Assembly (NCBI RefSeq): GCF_001976145.1
Contig: NZ_MOXD01000001.1
Location: 62,001 to 126,000, forward strand
Length of the DNA stretch: 64,000 nt
Source: Serratia oryzae
GTDB taxonomy: Bacteria > Pseudomonadota > Gammaproteobacteria > Enterobacterales > Enterobacteriaceae
Reading direction: 5' to 3'
Under the pieces are notes generated by a model. That model did not search any database. It saw only the letters and a list, made by a program, of their open reading frames with translations, and had not been told where the DNA came from. Both the position numbers and the translations under genes were made by a program. Shown piece by piece: positions 1 through 10,900 of this stretch (positions are counted from its first letter, which is position 1; the number at the start of each line of letters is the position of its first letter).

Positions 1-1137
1 GTGTTGCATCTGCCACCCGAAGAGATTGCAGCGAAACATTTGGCCGATACCGGTGTGCTCGGGGGGATTATCTCCGGCTCCATCGCTGCCTATATGTTCA
101 ACCGCTTCTTCCGCATCCAACTGCCAGAATATCTGGGCTTCTTTGCCGGTAAGCGTTTTGTGCCGATCATCTCCGGCCTAGCCGCGATCATGATGGGCGT
201 GGTCTTGTCCTTTATCTGGCCACCTATCGGTACCGCTATTCAGACCTTCTCACAGTGGGCTGCGTACCAGAACCCAGTATTGGCATTCTTTATTTATGGC
301 GTCGTTGAGCGTGCTCTAGTGCCGTTTGGTCTGCACCATATCTGGAACGTACCGTTCCAAATGCAAATCGGTGAATTCACCAACGCAGCGGGCCAAGTGT
401 TCCATGGCGACATTCCTCGCTATATGGCGGGTGACCCAACTGCAGGTATGCTGTCTGGTGGTTTCCTGTTCAAAATGTATGGTCTGCCCGCCGCTGCGAT
501 TGCCATCTGGCATTCGGCTAAGCCGGAAAACCGCGCCAAAGTTGGCGGTATCATGATCTCCGCTGCGCTGACCTCGTTCCTGACCGGTATTACCGAGCCA
601 ATTGAATTCTCATTCATGTTCGTTGCACCGATCCTGTACGCGATTCATGCGCTCCTGGCGGGCCTGGCATTCCCAATCTGTATTCTGTTGGGCATGCGTG
701 ACGGTACCAGCTTCTCACACGGTCTGATCGACTTCATTGTACTGAGCGGTAACAGCAGCAAAATCTGGCTGTTCCCAATCGTTGGGGTTATCTACGGTCT
801 GGTGTACTACACCATCTTCCGTGTGCTGATCGCGAAACTGGATCTGAAAACGCCTGGTCGTGAAGATACGAGTGCTGATCAGGTTGCTCAGGGCGGTTCT
901 GAAATGTCTGCAGCTTTGGTTCAGGCATTTGGTGGTAAGGAAAACATCACTAACCTGGATGCTTGTATTACACGTCTACGCGTCAGCGTGGCCGACGTAT
1001 CCAAGGTTGACCAGGCTGGGCTGAAGAAACTGGGTGCTGCGGGGGTGGTAGTTGCAGGCTCTGGTGTTCAGGCCATCTTTGGTACCAAATCCGATAACCT
1101 GAAAACAGATATGGATGAGTACATCCGTAACAACTGA
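1..1137 (+). CDS. ptsG: PTS glucose-specific EIICB component, 3' part
   Basis: Glucose permease of the phosphotransferase system: it imports and phosphorylates glucose across the inner membrane, receiving phosphate from EIIA-Glc. The window opens inside the gene; by comparison with the 477-residue E. coli protein about 99 N-terminal residues are missing, so the first GTG is not a real start. What remains is most of the membrane EIIC domain (hydrophobic segments up to about residue 285), a short linker (KTPGREDTS) and the EIIB domain. EIIB carries the phosphorylated cysteine in [10 protein letters not shown] at about residue 322. The C-terminus is full length and is followed by an intrinsic terminator. 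The next gene is hinT; the fhuE gene found here in E. coli is absent. Confidence 0.97.
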   Translation: MLHLPPEEIAAKHLADTGVLGGIISGSIAAYMFNRFFRIQLPEYLGFFAGKRFVPIISGLAAIMMGVVLSFIWPPIGTAIQTFSQWAAYQNPVLAFFIYGVVERALVPFGLHHIWNVPFQMQIGEFTNAAGQVFHGDIPRYMAGDPTAGMLSGGFLFKMYGLPAAAIAIWHSAKPENRAKVGGIMISAALTSFLTGITEPIEFSFMFVAPILYAIHALLAGLAFPICILLGMRDGTSFSHGLIDFIVLSGNSSKIWLFPIVGVIYGLVYYTIFRVLIAKLDLKTPGREDTSADQVAQGGSEMSAALVQAFGGKENITNLDACITRLRVSVADVSKVDQAGLKKLGAAGVVVAGSGVQAIFGTKSDNLKTDMDEYIRNN

Positions 1138-1158
1138 TTCAGGCTGGGGAGCTTGCAA

Positions 1159-1183
1159 GGGAGGCGAAAGCCTCCCTTTTTTT
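1159..1183 (+). terminator. Intrinsic terminator of ptsG
   Basis: Perfect 7-bp stem GGGAGGC/GCCTCCC with a GAAA tetraloop, followed by seven T residues. It begins 22 bp after the ptsG stop codon. Confidence 0.93.
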
Positions 1184-1409
1184 ATGGTTTTCGGTAACGC
1201 ATTGAGCTGCTGCTATTACAGGTACTTTATCGTGAAGCGTTTGTCACTGCGGTGGCGAATGGTGAATTTAGAGAGGGGGGAGGCGTGTTAATCTTGTCAT
1301 GGCTGAATAATTCTGCATCACTCAATGCGGAAAATGCGCAATCCGGTTGAAAGCGGTAGAATTTGTCACTCATACTGCGTAAATCTTTTATGTTCACAAG
1401 GAGCTCGAG

Positions 1410-1760
1410 ATGGCCGAAGAAACTATTTTCAGTAAAATTATCCGCCGTGAAATCCCTGCTGATGTGGTTTATCAGGATGAGTTGGTCACCGCATTTCGTG
1501 ATATCTCTCCGCAGGCACCCACCCATGTCCTGATTGTGCCGAATGTGCTGATCCCCACCGTGAATGATGTCACCTCCGCCCATGAAGCGGCATTGGGGCG
1601 TATGATCACCGTGGCGGCTAAAATTGCCGAGCAGGAAGGGATTGCGGAAGATGGCTATCGCCTGATCGTCAATTGCAATCGCCACGGTGGGCAAGAGGTT
1701 TACCATATTCATATGCATTTGGTCGGTGGGCGTGTCTTGGGCCCGCTGCTGCCACGTTAA
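1410..1760 (+). CDS. hinT: Purine nucleoside phosphoramidase, HIT family
   Basis: Cytoplasmic histidine-triad hydrolase that cleaves AMP-lysine-type phosphoramidates. The protein is 116 residues, close to the 119 of E. coli HinT. The N-terminus has the family pattern [20 protein letters not shown], and the catalytic triad motif [10 protein letters not shown] lies near the C-terminus at about residue 100. The ATG follows AAGGAGCTCGAG, a good ribosome-binding site. The gene starts a co-directional run hinT-ycfL-lpoB-thiK-nagZ with very short gaps (12 bp to ycfL), as in E. coli, which suggests one operon. Confidence 0.96.
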   Translation: MAEETIFSKIIRREIPADVVYQDELVTAFRDISPQAPTHVLIVPNVLIPTVNDVTSAHEAALGRMITVAAKIAEQEGIAEDGYRLIVNCNRHGGQEVYHIHMHLVGGRVLGPLLPR

Positions 1761-1772
1761 TTGAGGAGCTCC

Positions 1773-2162
1773 ATGCGCTATCCCCAAACCTTGCGTTGCC
1801 TGATGGCGCTTGTTTTACCTGCCGTGATGCTGATGGGGTGCAGTAGCCCACAAGGCATTGCGGTGAATGAGAGGCAAACGGTGGTGATGGATTCGTCGGT
1901 GCTGACTGCGGGCATTGTGACCGATCACCCGTCGATAACCACAACTTCAGCTGGCGTGCGGGCGGCTTCGGTAGTAAGCAATAGCCAAAATACCCCGGTG
2001 ACGATCCATTACCGCTTCTATTGGTACGACCCGCAAGGGCTTGATATCCTGCCTGTCGAACAACCCCGTACCGTCACTATTGCAGCGAATTCAGGCGTTG
2101 AGGTCTATTCATTGAATGGTAACTTTGATGCTAAACGTGCGCGTCTGTATCTATTCTTATAA
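1773..2162 (+). CDS. ycfL: YcfL family lipoprotein (DUF1425)
   Basis: Predicted outer-membrane lipoprotein of unknown function. The N-terminus is a lipoprotein signal ending in the lipobox LMGC, with the lipidated cysteine at about residue 23. The rest is a short beta-rich domain matching the DUF1425/YcfL family (VTIHYRFYWYDPQGL). The start was taken as ATG 1773, preceded by GAGGAG, and not the in-frame TTG 12 bp upstream, which would overlap the ribosome-binding site. It lies between hinT and lpoB as in E. coli; conservation of this position suggests a link with the cell-envelope genes that follow, but no role is established. Confidence 0.88.
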   Translation: MRYPQTLRCLMALVLPAVMLMGCSSPQGIAVNERQTVVMDSSVLTAGIVTDHPSITTTSAGVRAASVVSNSQNTPVTIHYRFYWYDPQGLDILPVEQPRTVTIAANSGVEVYSLNGNFDAKRARLYLFL

Positions 2163-2188
2163 GCCTTGGGTTCCGTTGGAGAGGGATA

Positions 2189-2767
2189 ATGAAAAAGTAT
2201 CTATTTGTGGCGTTGGCCGCGTTAGTGTTAACCGGCTGTCCGTCGCGCCCACCAGAGCCGCAGCAGCCACCGGTGATCGTTGAACCGGTTCAGCAGCCAG
2301 AACCGAAACCGCAGCCACCGGCTCCCGAGCCAGTGCCACAGCCACCGAAACTGCAGCAGCTTGATTGGCTGGGCAGCGTGCAGCCGTTAGTCAACGACAT
2401 GTTGAAAACGGATGGCGTGAGCACGGGCAGCGTACTGCTGCTGGACAGTGTCAAAAATAACACCAACGGCGCGCTGCAGATATCGCAGGCCACCGCCGCC
2501 TTGCACCAGGCGTTGGCGTCGAATCAAACCTTCAGCATCGTGCCGGAAGCGCAGCTGGCCAGCGCCAAGCAAACGCTCGGCTTGTCTGCCGAGGATAGCC
2601 TGGGTTCACGCAGCAAAGCCATCGGTCTGGCACGCATCGTCAATGCTCAGTATGTGCTGTATAGCGACGTCAGCGGCGACGTAAAGGCCCCGGTGATGGA
2701 TATGCAACTGATGCTGGTACAAAGCGGCGAAATCGTCTGGTCGGGTAATGGCAACGTTAAGCAGTGA
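2189..2767 (+). CDS. lpoB: Penicillin-binding protein activator LpoB
   Basis: Outer-membrane lipoprotein that reaches through the peptidoglycan to stimulate the synthase PBP1B (MrcB). The signal peptide ends at the lipobox VLTGC. A long disordered proline- and glutamine-rich stalk follows (about residues 20-60, with repeated PQPP and PEP units) and is expected to span the periplasm. The C-terminal globular LpoB domain fills the rest (LLLDSVKNNTNGALQ, LYSDVSGD). At 192 residues it is slightly shorter than the 213 of E. coli. The ATG has a GGAGAGGGATA ribosome-binding region. Its 3' end overlaps the thiK start by 20 bp, implying translational coupling. Confidence 0.94.
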   Translation: MKKYLFVALAALVLTGCPSRPPEPQQPPVIVEPVQQPEPKPQPPAPEPVPQPPKLQQLDWLGSVQPLVNDMLKTDGVSTGSVLLLDSVKNNTNGALQISQATAALHQALASNQTFSIVPEAQLASAKQTLGLSAEDSLGSRSKAIGLARIVNAQYVLYSDVSGDVKAPVMDMQLMLVQSGEIVWSGNGNVKQ

Positions 2768-3617
2768 GGCCCAGCTTCGGCGATTAATCAGTAACAGGCT
2801 GCCGGCGGTAAATACCGCCGGTTGTCATTTCCGCCCCGTGCAAGGGTTAACCGGTGAGAGCTGGCTGATAGAGGGGGCGGGAATACGTCTGTTGGCTCGC
2901 CAGCAGATGCCGGATAAGTATGTGCTCGGCGTCAGCCGCCGCCGTGAAGCGCGGGTGCTGAAGCGTTGTGGTGCGGGGCTCGGGCCGCAGGTGTTGCTGC
3001 AAACTTCCGCTTGGCTGATTGTCGAATGGCTTACTGGTGACAACATCAGTGAAGCCGCTTTTCGCGCATTAATTGAAAATGGCGAATTGGCGGCGTTGAT
3101 AGCGGAACTGCATCATCGGCCACTGAGCGGCTATCGGTTAAATCTGCAGCAACAGCTTGCCCGTTACTGGCAACGGATCGATCGGCGGCGCATGACCCCT
3201 GCCTGGCTAAGTTGGCAGCATACATTTATGCGCAGCGTGCCACCGCAGCCGCTGAAGTTAGCGCCGCTGCATATGGATATCCACCGCGGTAATCTGTTGC
3301 TGCAGGGCGAGCGGCTAAGGCTGATTGACTGGGAATATGCCGCCGACGGTGATATTGCCTTGGAACTGGCCGCACTGTTCCGTTTTAATCAGTTCTCATC
3401 GGCTACCCAGCACAATTTTTTACGCCACTATGCGCAGCACGGCTATTCAGACTGCGGGCAACTGGCTGCTCAGGTACAACGTTGGCTACCTTGGGTGGAT
3501 TACCTGATGCTGATGTGGTTTGAAGTCCGCTGGCAGCAGAGTGGGGATCGTGAGTTTTTGCGCTGGAGCGCAGCGCTATACCAGCGCTTTTGTTTATCAT
3601 CCTGCTGTTCTCAATGA
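2748..3617 (+). CDS. thiK: Thiamine kinase
   Basis: Aminoglycoside-phosphotransferase-fold kinase that phosphorylates thiamine to thiamine monophosphate for salvage. The catalytic loop HMDIHRGNLLL (residues about 176-186, an HxDxxxxN Brenner motif) and the metal-binding LIDWEYAADGD about 15 residues later are both intact. It has 289 residues against 274 in E. coli. The ATG at 2748 lies inside lpoB; no good alternative start gives the full domain, but the first 10-15 residues are uncertain. It is located between lpoB and nagZ, as in E. coli. Confidence 0.9.
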   Translation: MATLSSEAQLRRLISNRLPAVNTAGCHFRPVQGLTGESWLIEGAGIRLLARQQMPDKYVLGVSRRREARVLKRCGAGLGPQVLLQTSAWLIVEWLTGDNISEAAFRALIENGELAALIAELHHRPLSGYRLNLQQQLARYWQRIDRRRMTPAWLSWQHTFMRSVPPQPLKLAPLHMDIHRGNLLLQGERLRLIDWEYAADGDIALELAALFRFNQFSSATQHNFLRHYAQHGYSDCGQLAAQVQRWLPWVDYLMLMWFEVRWQQSGDREFLRWSAALYQRFCLSSCCSQ

Positions 3618-3637
3618 ATTAATGAAGTGAGGTGGCC

Positions 3638-4669
3638 GTGGGCCCAGTAATGCTAGATGTCGTCGGCTACGAGCTGGACGCAGAAGAACGAGAGATTTTA
3701 AAGCATCCTTTGGTGGGTGGCTTGATCCTGTTTACCCGTAATTTCCACGATGCTGAACAGCTGCGTGAGCTGGTGCGGCAGATTCGCGCAGCATCCCACG
3801 ATCGGCTGGTGGTAGCGGTGGATCAAGAAGGGGGGCGCGTGCAGCGTTTCCGCGAAGGGTTTACCCGCTTACCGGCCGCACAGTCGTTCGCCGCGCTCAA
3901 CGATGCACAGGAAGGCGGGCGGCTGGCCCAAGAAGCCGGGTGGCTGATGGCCGCGGAAATGATCGCCCAGGATATTGACATCAGTTTTGCTCCGGTGTTG
4001 GATTTGGGGCATGCCAGTGCAGCGATCGGCGAACGTTCATTCCACAGCGATCCACAGCAGGCATTGGCGATGGCCGAGCGCTTTATTCAGGGGATGCGCA
4101 GCGTGGGCATGAAGACCACCGGCAAGCATTTCCCCGGGCATGGCGCGGTCACGGCGGATTCGCATAAAGAAACCCCGCGCGACTCACGCCCGCTGGCGCA
4201 AATTCGTGAGCAGGATATGTCGATCTTCCGCGAGCTGATTGGCCGCAGCTTGCTCGACGCCGTGATGCCTGCCCACGTCATCTATACTGAAGCAGATGCG
4301 CGCCCGGCCAGCGGTTCGCCCTACTGGCTGAAACAGATTCTGCGCCAGGAGCTGGGTTTTGACGGTATTATTTTCTCAGACGATCTGTCGATGGAAGGAG
4401 CAGCGATCATGGGCAGCTACGCCGAGCGCGGTCAGGCGGCGCTGGATGCCGGTTGCGATATGATTCTGGTGTGTAATAACCGTGCGGGCGCGGTCAGCGT
4501 GCTGGATAACCTGTTCCCGGTCAAAGTAGAAAAACTGAGACAGTTATATCATCGCGGTCAGTTCACCCGTCAGGAACTGCGTGATTCCGAGCGCTGGCAG
4601 TTGGCGCACAAGCAGTTGAGTGCGTTGAGCGAACGCTGGGAAGAACATAAACAGCGTTGTGCACGGTGA
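3638..4669 (+). CDS. nagZ: Beta-N-acetylhexosaminidase NagZ
   Basis: Cytoplasmic glycoside hydrolase family 3 enzyme that removes GlcNAc from anhydro-muropeptides during peptidoglycan recycling; its products induce AmpC in species with an ampR-ampC system. The flexible acid/base loop [16 protein letters not shown] (near residue 165) and the nucleophile region [10 protein letters not shown] (near residue 246) are intact. The GTG at 3638 was chosen because it gives the conserved N-terminus MGPVMLDV and sits 5 bp after AGTGAGG; an upstream GTG at 3632 overlaps that site. The length is 343 residues, the family norm. nagK, which handles the released GlcNAc, is encoded 11 kb downstream. Confidence 0.95.
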   Translation: MGPVMLDVVGYELDAEEREILKHPLVGGLILFTRNFHDAEQLRELVRQIRAASHDRLVVAVDQEGGRVQRFREGFTRLPAAQSFAALNDAQEGGRLAQEAGWLMAAEMIAQDIDISFAPVLDLGHASAAIGERSFHSDPQQALAMAERFIQGMRSVGMKTTGKHFPGHGAVTADSHKETPRDSRPLAQIREQDMSIFRELIGRSLLDAVMPAHVIYTEADARPASGSPYWLKQILRQELGFDGIIFSDDLSMEGAAIMGSYAERGQAALDAGCDMILVCNNRAGAVSVLDNLFPVKVEKLRQLYHRGQFTRQELRDSERWQLAHKQLSALSERWEEHKQRCAR

Positions 4670-4743
4670 ATGAGTAGGGCGTCGTAATGCGGCGTTAATG
4701 ATGGGGATTGCATGGCGATCCCCAGCTTGTTGCGAGGATCCAC

Positions 4744-5286
4744 ATGATTATCTATTTACATGGCTTCGATTCTAACAGTCCCGGCAATCATGAAAAGGTT
4801 TTGCAGTTACAGTTCATCGATCCGGACGTGCGTTTCGTCAGTTACAGCACTTTGCATCCACGCCATGACATGCAGCATTTGCTAAAAGAGGTGGATAAAG
4901 CGGTTCAGCAGGAAGGGGATAACAGCCCGCTGATCTGCGGTGTGGGCCTGGGGGGCTTTTGGGCCGAGCGCATTGGCTTCTTGTGCGGTATCCGCCAGGT
5001 GATCTTTAATCCGAACCTGTACCCGGAAGAAAACATGCTCGGCAAGATCGATCGGCCGGAAGAATATCGCGATATCGCCACCAAGTGTGTGGAGGATTTT
5101 CGTGAGAAGAACCGCGATCGCTGTCTGGTGGTGCTTTCCCGTCATGATGAGATGTTAGACAATCAGCGCAGCGCAGATCTGCTGCATAAGTACTATGAGA
5201 TCGTTTGGGACGAACAGCAGACGCACAAGTTCAAAAATATCTCGCCACATCTGCAACGCATCAAGGCGTTCAAGACTCTCGCGTAA
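4744..5286 (+). CDS. ycfP: YcfP family alpha/beta-hydrolase-like protein (UPF0227)
   Basis: Esterase-like protein of unknown substrate. The N-terminus [19 protein letters not shown] carries the oxyanion-type HGF motif. The usual nucleophile elbow GxSxG reads [14 protein letters not shown], so leucine replaces the catalytic serine, as also recalled for E. coli YcfP. The start ATG 4744 (after TGCGAGGATCCAC) gives 180 residues, exactly the E. coli length; an upstream in-frame ATG at 4708 would add 12 unrelated residues. It lies after nagZ with a 74-bp gap. Whether it is an active hydrolase is unclear. Confidence 0.88.
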   Translation: MIIYLHGFDSNSPGNHEKVLQLQFIDPDVRFVSYSTLHPRHDMQHLLKEVDKAVQQEGDNSPLICGVGLGGFWAERIGFLCGIRQVIFNPNLYPEENMLGKIDRPEEYRDIATKCVEDFREKNRDRCLVVLSRHDEMLDNQRSADLLHKYYEIVWDEQQTHKFKNISPHLQRIKAFKTLA

Positions 5287-5617
5287 CAATTTTATAACGC
5301 TATTCCAGGCCACCATGGCGGCTCCAAAAGGGCAGCGATGGTGGCTTCAAGGTGGCTTAGTGGTCTTTTATGTTTGGCCAGCAATAAAAAACGGAACTGT
5401 GATCGGGCGCTAACTATTTGAATCACAATCCCCAAAAAATCCCTTCGTCCAGCCTTTAACCAAAAAAGTTTGACCTACATCAATTTTGGTATGACCAAAT
5501 AACCTCTCATGCTATTCTGGCCTTAGATAGCAGGTTTAATTTACGCGAACCTCATGTATTCTAAGGATATTATTCTTTACCCTTAGATAACAATAGGTTC
5601 ACATTTAGGGGGTTATT
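5287..5617. other. Intergenic region upstream of ndh
   Basis: No gene is visible in these 331 bp. They hold an inverted repeat CCACCAT...ATGGTGG (about 5311-5344), possibly a weak transcription stop after ycfP, an FNR-type box (listed separately) and AT-rich sequence that must contain the ndh promoter. Confidence 0.5.
5470..5483. promoter_or_regulatory. FNR-type box upstream of ndh
   Basis: TTGACCTACATCAA matches the FNR consensus TTGAT-N4-ATCAA in 9 of 10 defined positions. It lies 134 bp before the ndh start codon. E. coli ndh is known to be repressed anaerobically by FNR, so the site fits its neighbour. Binding here is inferred. Confidence 0.7.
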
Positions 5618-6922
5618 TTGACAACGCCAAAGAAAAAAATTGTGATTGTCGGCGGTGGTGCCGGTGGCTTAGAGCTGGCAACCAGCCTCGGGCACAAATT
5701 GGGTCGCAAGAACAAAGCTGAGATCACATTGGTCGATCGCAACCACAGTCACCTGTGGAAACCGTTACTGCATGAAGTGGCTACCGGCTCGCTGGATGAT
5801 GGCGTTGATGCGCTGAGTTACTTGGCACATGCCCGTAATCATCACTTCAATTTCCAACTCGGCTCGCTGGTCAATATAGACCGTGAAAAACAGACGCTGC
5901 AACTGACGCAGATTTGTGATGAGCAGGGGATTGAGCTGGTTCCTGCGCGCGAACTGAGTTACGACATTCTGGTGATGGCGCTGGGCAGTACGTCAAATGA
6001 TTTTGGTACCCCAGGAGTGAGAGACAACTGCATCTTCCTGGATAACCCGCATCAGGCGCACCGTTTCCACAATGAAATGCTGAACCTGTTCCTCAAGTTT
6101 TCGGCCAAGCCGGGCGAGAAGGAAAGCGTTAATATCGCCATCGTGGGTGGGGGGGCTACCGGTGTGGAGCTGTCTGCCGAGCTGCATAATGCGGTAAAAC
6201 AGTTGCACAGCTATGGGTTTGAAGGGTTGGACAACAGTGCGCTGAAAGTTACCTTGGTTGAAGCCGGTGAACGCATTCTGCCTGCCTTACCACCGCGCAT
6301 TTCTTCCGCTGCTCACCAGGAACTGAATAACCTGGGGGTGCGCGTGCTAACCAATACCATGGTGACCAGTGCTGATGAGAATGGCCTGAATACCAAAGGC
6401 GGCGAGTTTATCAATGCCGATCTGATGGTGTGGGCAGCAGGCATCAAGGCCCCGGACTTTATGAAAGACATTGCCGGGCTGGAAACCAACCGTATCAACC
6501 AGCTAGTGGTGGAACCTACGCTGCAAACCACGCGTGACCCCAATATCTTCGCCATCGGTGACTGTGCCTCTTGCCCACGTGAGGGCGGCGGTTTTGTGCC
6601 ACCACGAGCGCAGTCTGCGCATCAGATGGCATCGCGCTGTTTTACCAATATTCTGGCATTGATGAATGGGCAGCCTTTGAAGCCTTATGTGTATAAAGAT
6701 CACGGCTCACTGGTCTCGCTTTCGCGTTTTAGTACCGTTGGTAGCCTGATGGGCAACCTGATGCGCGGTTCGATGATGATCGAAGGGCGCGTGGCGCGCG
6801 TGGTGTATATTTCACTGTACCGCATGCACCAGGTGGCGCTGCACGGCTACACCAAAACCGGGCTGATGATGCTGGTGGGGGGGATTAACCGAGTGATCCG
6901 TCCGCGCTTGAAAATGCACTGA
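5618..6922 (+). CDS. ndh: NADH:quinone oxidoreductase II (type II NADH dehydrogenase)
   Basis: Single-subunit, non-proton-pumping flavoprotein that passes electrons from NADH to quinone at the inner membrane. The FAD-binding GGGAGGLE motif is at residues 12-19, the NADH-binding [15 protein letters not shown] near residue 175 and the second FAD segment AIGDCASCP near residue 313. The amphipathic C-terminal part ([19 protein letters not shown]) matches the family's membrane-anchoring end. Length 434, as in E. coli. The start is a TTG after GGGGGTTATT; the E. coli gene also uses TTG, and no ATG or GTG gives the conserved N-terminus. Monocistronic, with its own terminator. Confidence 0.96.
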   Translation: MTTPKKKIVIVGGGAGGLELATSLGHKLGRKNKAEITLVDRNHSHLWKPLLHEVATGSLDDGVDALSYLAHARNHHFNFQLGSLVNIDREKQTLQLTQICDEQGIELVPARELSYDILVMALGSTSNDFGTPGVRDNCIFLDNPHQAHRFHNEMLNLFLKFSAKPGEKESVNIAIVGGGATGVELSAELHNAVKQLHSYGFEGLDNSALKVTLVEAGERILPALPPRISSAAHQELNNLGVRVLTNTMVTSADENGLNTKGGEFINADLMVWAAGIKAPDFMKDIAGLETNRINQLVVEPTLQTTRDPNIFAIGDCASCPREGGGFVPPRAQSAHQMASRCFTNILALMNGQPLKPYVYKDHGSLVSLSRFSTVGSLMGNLMRGSMMIEGRVARVVYISLYRMHQVALHGYTKTGLMMLVGGINRVIRPRLKMH

Positions 6923-6945
6923 TACCGTTTCGCCGTTACGGCAAT

Positions 6946-6980
6946 AAAAACCCACGCAGGCTCGCCCGTGTGGGTTTTTT
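6946..6980 (+). terminator. Intrinsic terminator of ndh
   Basis: AAAAACCCAC pairs with GTGGGTTTTTT around a GC-rich loop, 24 bp after the ndh stop. The flanking A and T runs allow it to work on both strands. Confidence 0.85.
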
Positions 6981-7290
6981 ATTGCTCAGCTTCCTGATGT
7001 ATCACGGATATAGCGTGAAATAGGCTGCATAAAAGTTATTGGCTAGATGAAAACGCTAAAATAAAAGTGAAACTGTTAAGACTCATCCTAAAAGATAAGC
7101 CTTGGCGAGATTTATGGCCTTTTTAGGGAAATCGTCTTATTGCAGGGCTTAGGGGTATTACGCAGACTTTATCGCGTTTACAGACGGCGCGTCGCGCACG
7201 CCGTGAACCGCGAGCCACCGTTGCGCAGTCGGTAACGGCGGTGGATTTTCCGGTACAAAATGCGTGGTAATACATTCAAGAGGATTTCCT
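6981..7290. other. Intergenic region between ndh and ycfJ
   Basis: No credible gene is seen in these 310 bp. They presumably hold the ycfJ promoter. E. coli places further genes (bhsA, comR, ldtC) between ycfJ and mfd; those are absent here. Confidence 0.4.
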
Positions 7291-7827
7291 GTGAACAAGT
7301 CAATGTTAGCCGGTGTTGGAATTGGTATTGCCGCCGCTCTGGGGATTGCGGCCGTGGCCAGTATGGACGTGTTTTCTGCCGGCCCGCAGTACGCGCAGGT
7401 TCTCACTGCAACACCCATTAAAGAGACCATCAAAACGCCACGGCAGGAGTGCCGTAACGTCACCGTGACCCATCGCGCGCCCGTGCAGGATGAAAACCGC
7501 ATCGCCGGTTCGGTGCTCGGAGCCGTTGCTGGCGGCGTGATTGGCCATCAGTTCGGCGGGGGCAGAGGCCGCGATGTGGCGACCGTGGTGGGTGCCTTAG
7601 GGGGCGGCTATGCCGGTAATCAGGTTCAGGGAAGCCTGCAGAATAACGATACCACCACCAGCACACAGCAGCGCTGCAAAACGGTTTATGATAAATCGCA
7701 GAAAACGCTGGGGTACGACGTCACTTATCAGATCGGCAACCAGCAGGGCAAAATCCGCATGGATCACGACCCAGGTACCCAGATCCCGCTGGATAAACGT
7801 GGGCAACTGGTGCTGAATAAGGCGTGA
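7291..7827 (+). CDS. ycfJ: YcfJ family glycine-zipper 2TM protein
   Basis: Envelope protein of unknown role. The N-terminus has a signal-anchor-like hydrophobic stretch (MLAGVGIGIAAALGIAAVA). A glycine-zipper transmembrane hairpin follows, rich in GxxxG steps (SVLGAVAGGVIGHQ, VVGALGGGYAGNQ) at about residues 78-120, then a soluble C-terminal part ending in LDKRGQLVLNKA. The start is GTG 7291, placed 6 bp after AAGAGGA and giving 178 residues, next to 179 in E. coli. An upstream in-frame start at 7264 has no ribosome-binding site. It is convergent with mfd. Confidence 0.9.
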   Translation: MNKSMLAGVGIGIAAALGIAAVASMDVFSAGPQYAQVLTATPIKETIKTPRQECRNVTVTHRAPVQDENRIAGSVLGAVAGGVIGHQFGGGRGRDVATVVGALGGGYAGNQVQGSLQNNDTTTSTQQRCKTVYDKSQKTLGYDVTYQIGNQQGKIRMDHDPGTQIPLDKRGQLVLNKA

Positions 7828-7910
7828 GTTAAGCGGTGAGAGTCTCAAGCCGCGCGGGGTGAGGGGAAGATCATCGTACGATAAACCCCTCGCCCTGGCT
7901 GGCTAGGCCA

Positions 7911-10900
7911 TCAGGCTGCCAGCGTATGTTCCCTGAAGGCGGCCAACAGTTCTTCAATAAACTTCAGCCTGGCTGGGCGATCGGTGAGATCCAGCATAAA
8001 TTTCAGCTTAGCCGGGCCGTCGAGGCGATAAACCTGCGGTTTGCTTTGCAACAGACCGATCAGATAGCCAGGGTCAACACGGTTTTTCTCGCCAAATTCG
8101 ATAAATCCACCGCGTTCGTTGCCTTCAATACGTTTGATACCTAGCTTCTGCGCCTGCTGACGCATCGCGGCGCTTTGCAGCAGATGACGGGCCGCGTCCG
8201 GCAACAGCCCGAAGCGGTCAATCAACTCCACCTTCAGTTCTTCCAGTTCGCCCGCATTTTTGGCGCTGGCGATGCGCTTGTAGAAGGACAAGCGGGTATT
8301 CACATCAGGAATAAAATCATCCGGCAGCAGGGCTGGCATGCGCAGTTCCACTTCGGTCTGATTGCTGGTGAGATCTTCCAGCGAAGGTTCGCGCCCGTTC
8401 TTCAAGGCATCAACCGCGCTTTCCAACAGCTCCATGTACAACGAGAAACCGACGGTGGTCATTTGCCCGCTCTGATCTTCACCCAGCAGTTCGCCTGCAC
8501 CGCGAATCTCCAAGTCGTGCGTTGCCAGTGCGAAACCCGCGCCCAAATCTTCCAGCGCGGCGATCGCCTCCAGGCGTTTATGCGCGTCGGCGCTCATGGT
8601 TTTTGGATGTGGCGTAAGCAGGTAGGCGTAGGCTTGGTGGTGAGAGCGCCCAACGCGACCACGAAGTTGATGCAACTGCGCTAGGCCAAAGCGATCGGCA
8701 CGCTCGATAACAATGGTATTGGCACTCGGAATGTCGATACCGGTTTCGATAATGGTGGTACAGACCAGCACGTTGAAGCGCTGGTGGTGGAAATCGTTCA
8801 TCACCCGCTCCAGATCGCGCTCGCGCATCTGGCCGTGGCCGATAGCAATACGCGCCTCAGGCACCAGTTCCGCCAGCCTTTCTGCTGCTTTGTCGATGTT
8901 TTCCACATCGTTGTACAGGTAATACACCTGCCCACCGCGCAGCACCTCACGCAGAATGGCTTCGCGCACCACCAGGCTGTCGTATTCGCGCACGAAGGTT
9001 TTTACCGCCAGCCGGCGTGCCGGTGGGGTGGCGATGATCGACAAGTCGCGCATGCCGCTCATTGCCATATTCAAGGTGCGTGGAATCGGCGTGGCGGTGA
9101 GCGTCAGAATATCCACGTCCGCGCGCATCGCTTTAATGCGCTCTTTGTGGCGCACGCCGAAGCGGTGTTCTTCATCGACAATCAGCAACCCCAAATCCTT
9201 CCAGCGCAGATCGCTCTGCAACAGTTTATGGGTGCCGATCAGGATATCAACTTTACCTTCGGCGGTTTGTTCCAGCACCTGTTGTTGCTCTTTGGCGCTG
9301 CGGAAACGTGACATCATCTCAATGCGGATCGGCCAGGTGGCAAAACGATCGCGGAAGTTATCGAAGTGCTGCTGTGCCAGCAGGGTGGTCGGCACCAATA
9401 CCGCCACCTGTTTATTGTTCTCCACCGCCAGGAACGCGGCGCGCATCGCCACTTCGGTTTTACCAAAGCCGACATCGCCACAAACCAAGCGATCCATCGC
9501 CAGCGGTTGGCACATATCGCTCAACACGGCATTGATGGCCTGTTCCTGATCGGGCGTGGTCTCAAACGGGAAGGTTTGGCAGAACAACTGATATTGCTCG
9601 CGGTTGTGCTTGAAGGCAAAGCCGGATTTGGCAGCGCGCTGCGCGTAAATATCCAGCAGCTCTGCGGCCACGTCGCGCACGCGTTCGGCTGCTTTCTGCC
9701 GCGCTCGCGACCAGGCATCGCCGCCCAGTTTGTGCAGCGGCGCATTCTCGTCAGAGCCCCCGGCGTAGCGGCTGATCAGGTGCAGGGAGGAGACTGGCAC
9801 GTACAGCTTGTCCTCGCCCGCGTAAGAGAGGATCAGGTATTCCGCCTTGATACCACCGGCTTCCAGCGTGGTCAGGCCGACATAGCGCCCTACGCCGTGT
9901 TCCAGATGCACCACCGGTTGGCCAGGATGCAGCTCCGCCAGGTTGCGGATCAGGGTATCGGTATTGATGGTGCGGCGGTTGTCCTGCCGACGGCGGCTGA
10001 CGCGTTCACCCAGCAAATCGCTTTCGCAGATCAGCGCCCGGTTGCGCAGGCTATCTAGAAAGCCGCGCTCGGAAGCACCAATCATCATATAACGGCCCGG
10101 CGCCTGAGCCTCATCAAGGTGATGAATCAGGTGGGTACTTAGCTTGATGCGGCCCAGCAAATCCTGCAATGTTTCACGGCGGCCCTCGCTCTCGACCGAG
10201 AAGATAACGCTGCCGCTGAAGCCTTCAATAAATCGGCGCAGATTATCCAGCGGAGCTTTCTGCTGCGCCTGTACGGACAAATCAGGCAAGGTCTGATAAC
10301 CCAGATTGGTGCTGCCTGCCTTGGCGGGTAGATCGTCGGTTTTCAGCGCCATGCGCGGCCAGGCTTTCAGTTCGGCGAACAGGGCATCCACACGCAGCCA
10401 CAGCGTATCGGGGGCGAGCAACGGGCGCATTGGATCGATCCGGCGGCTTTCAAACCGCTGGTTGACATCCAGCCAGAAACGTTCGGCGGCGCTCTCCAGG
10501 TTACCGGTGTTCACGACCAGCGTGTTGGCGGGCAGATAGCTGAATAAAGAAGGCAATGGCTGGCTGAAGAACAGCGGTTGCCAGTATTCGATACCGGCAG
10601 GCCAGGTGCCTTTGCTCACCTGCTGATAAATATGTTCGGCGTCGCGGCGCACTTCAAACTGTTCCCGCCATTGGCTGCGGAACAGTTCAATGGCGGTTTT
10701 ATCGGTGGGGAATTCATGGGCGGGCAGCAGATTGATGGCATCCACTTCGCTGAGCGTACGCTGCGTATCCACATCGAAAATGCGCAGGCTGTCGATGTCA
10801 TCATCAAAGAAGTCGATACGATAAGGCTCTTCGCTGCCCATCGGATACAGATCGAGCAGCGCGCCACGGGTGGCGAACTCGCCGTGCTCCATCACCTGAT

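Noticed and set aside
8175-8684. Long open frames on the plus strand opposite mfd
   Set aside because: They are antisense shadows of the high-GC mfd gene; they have no ribosome-binding sites and no family resemblance.
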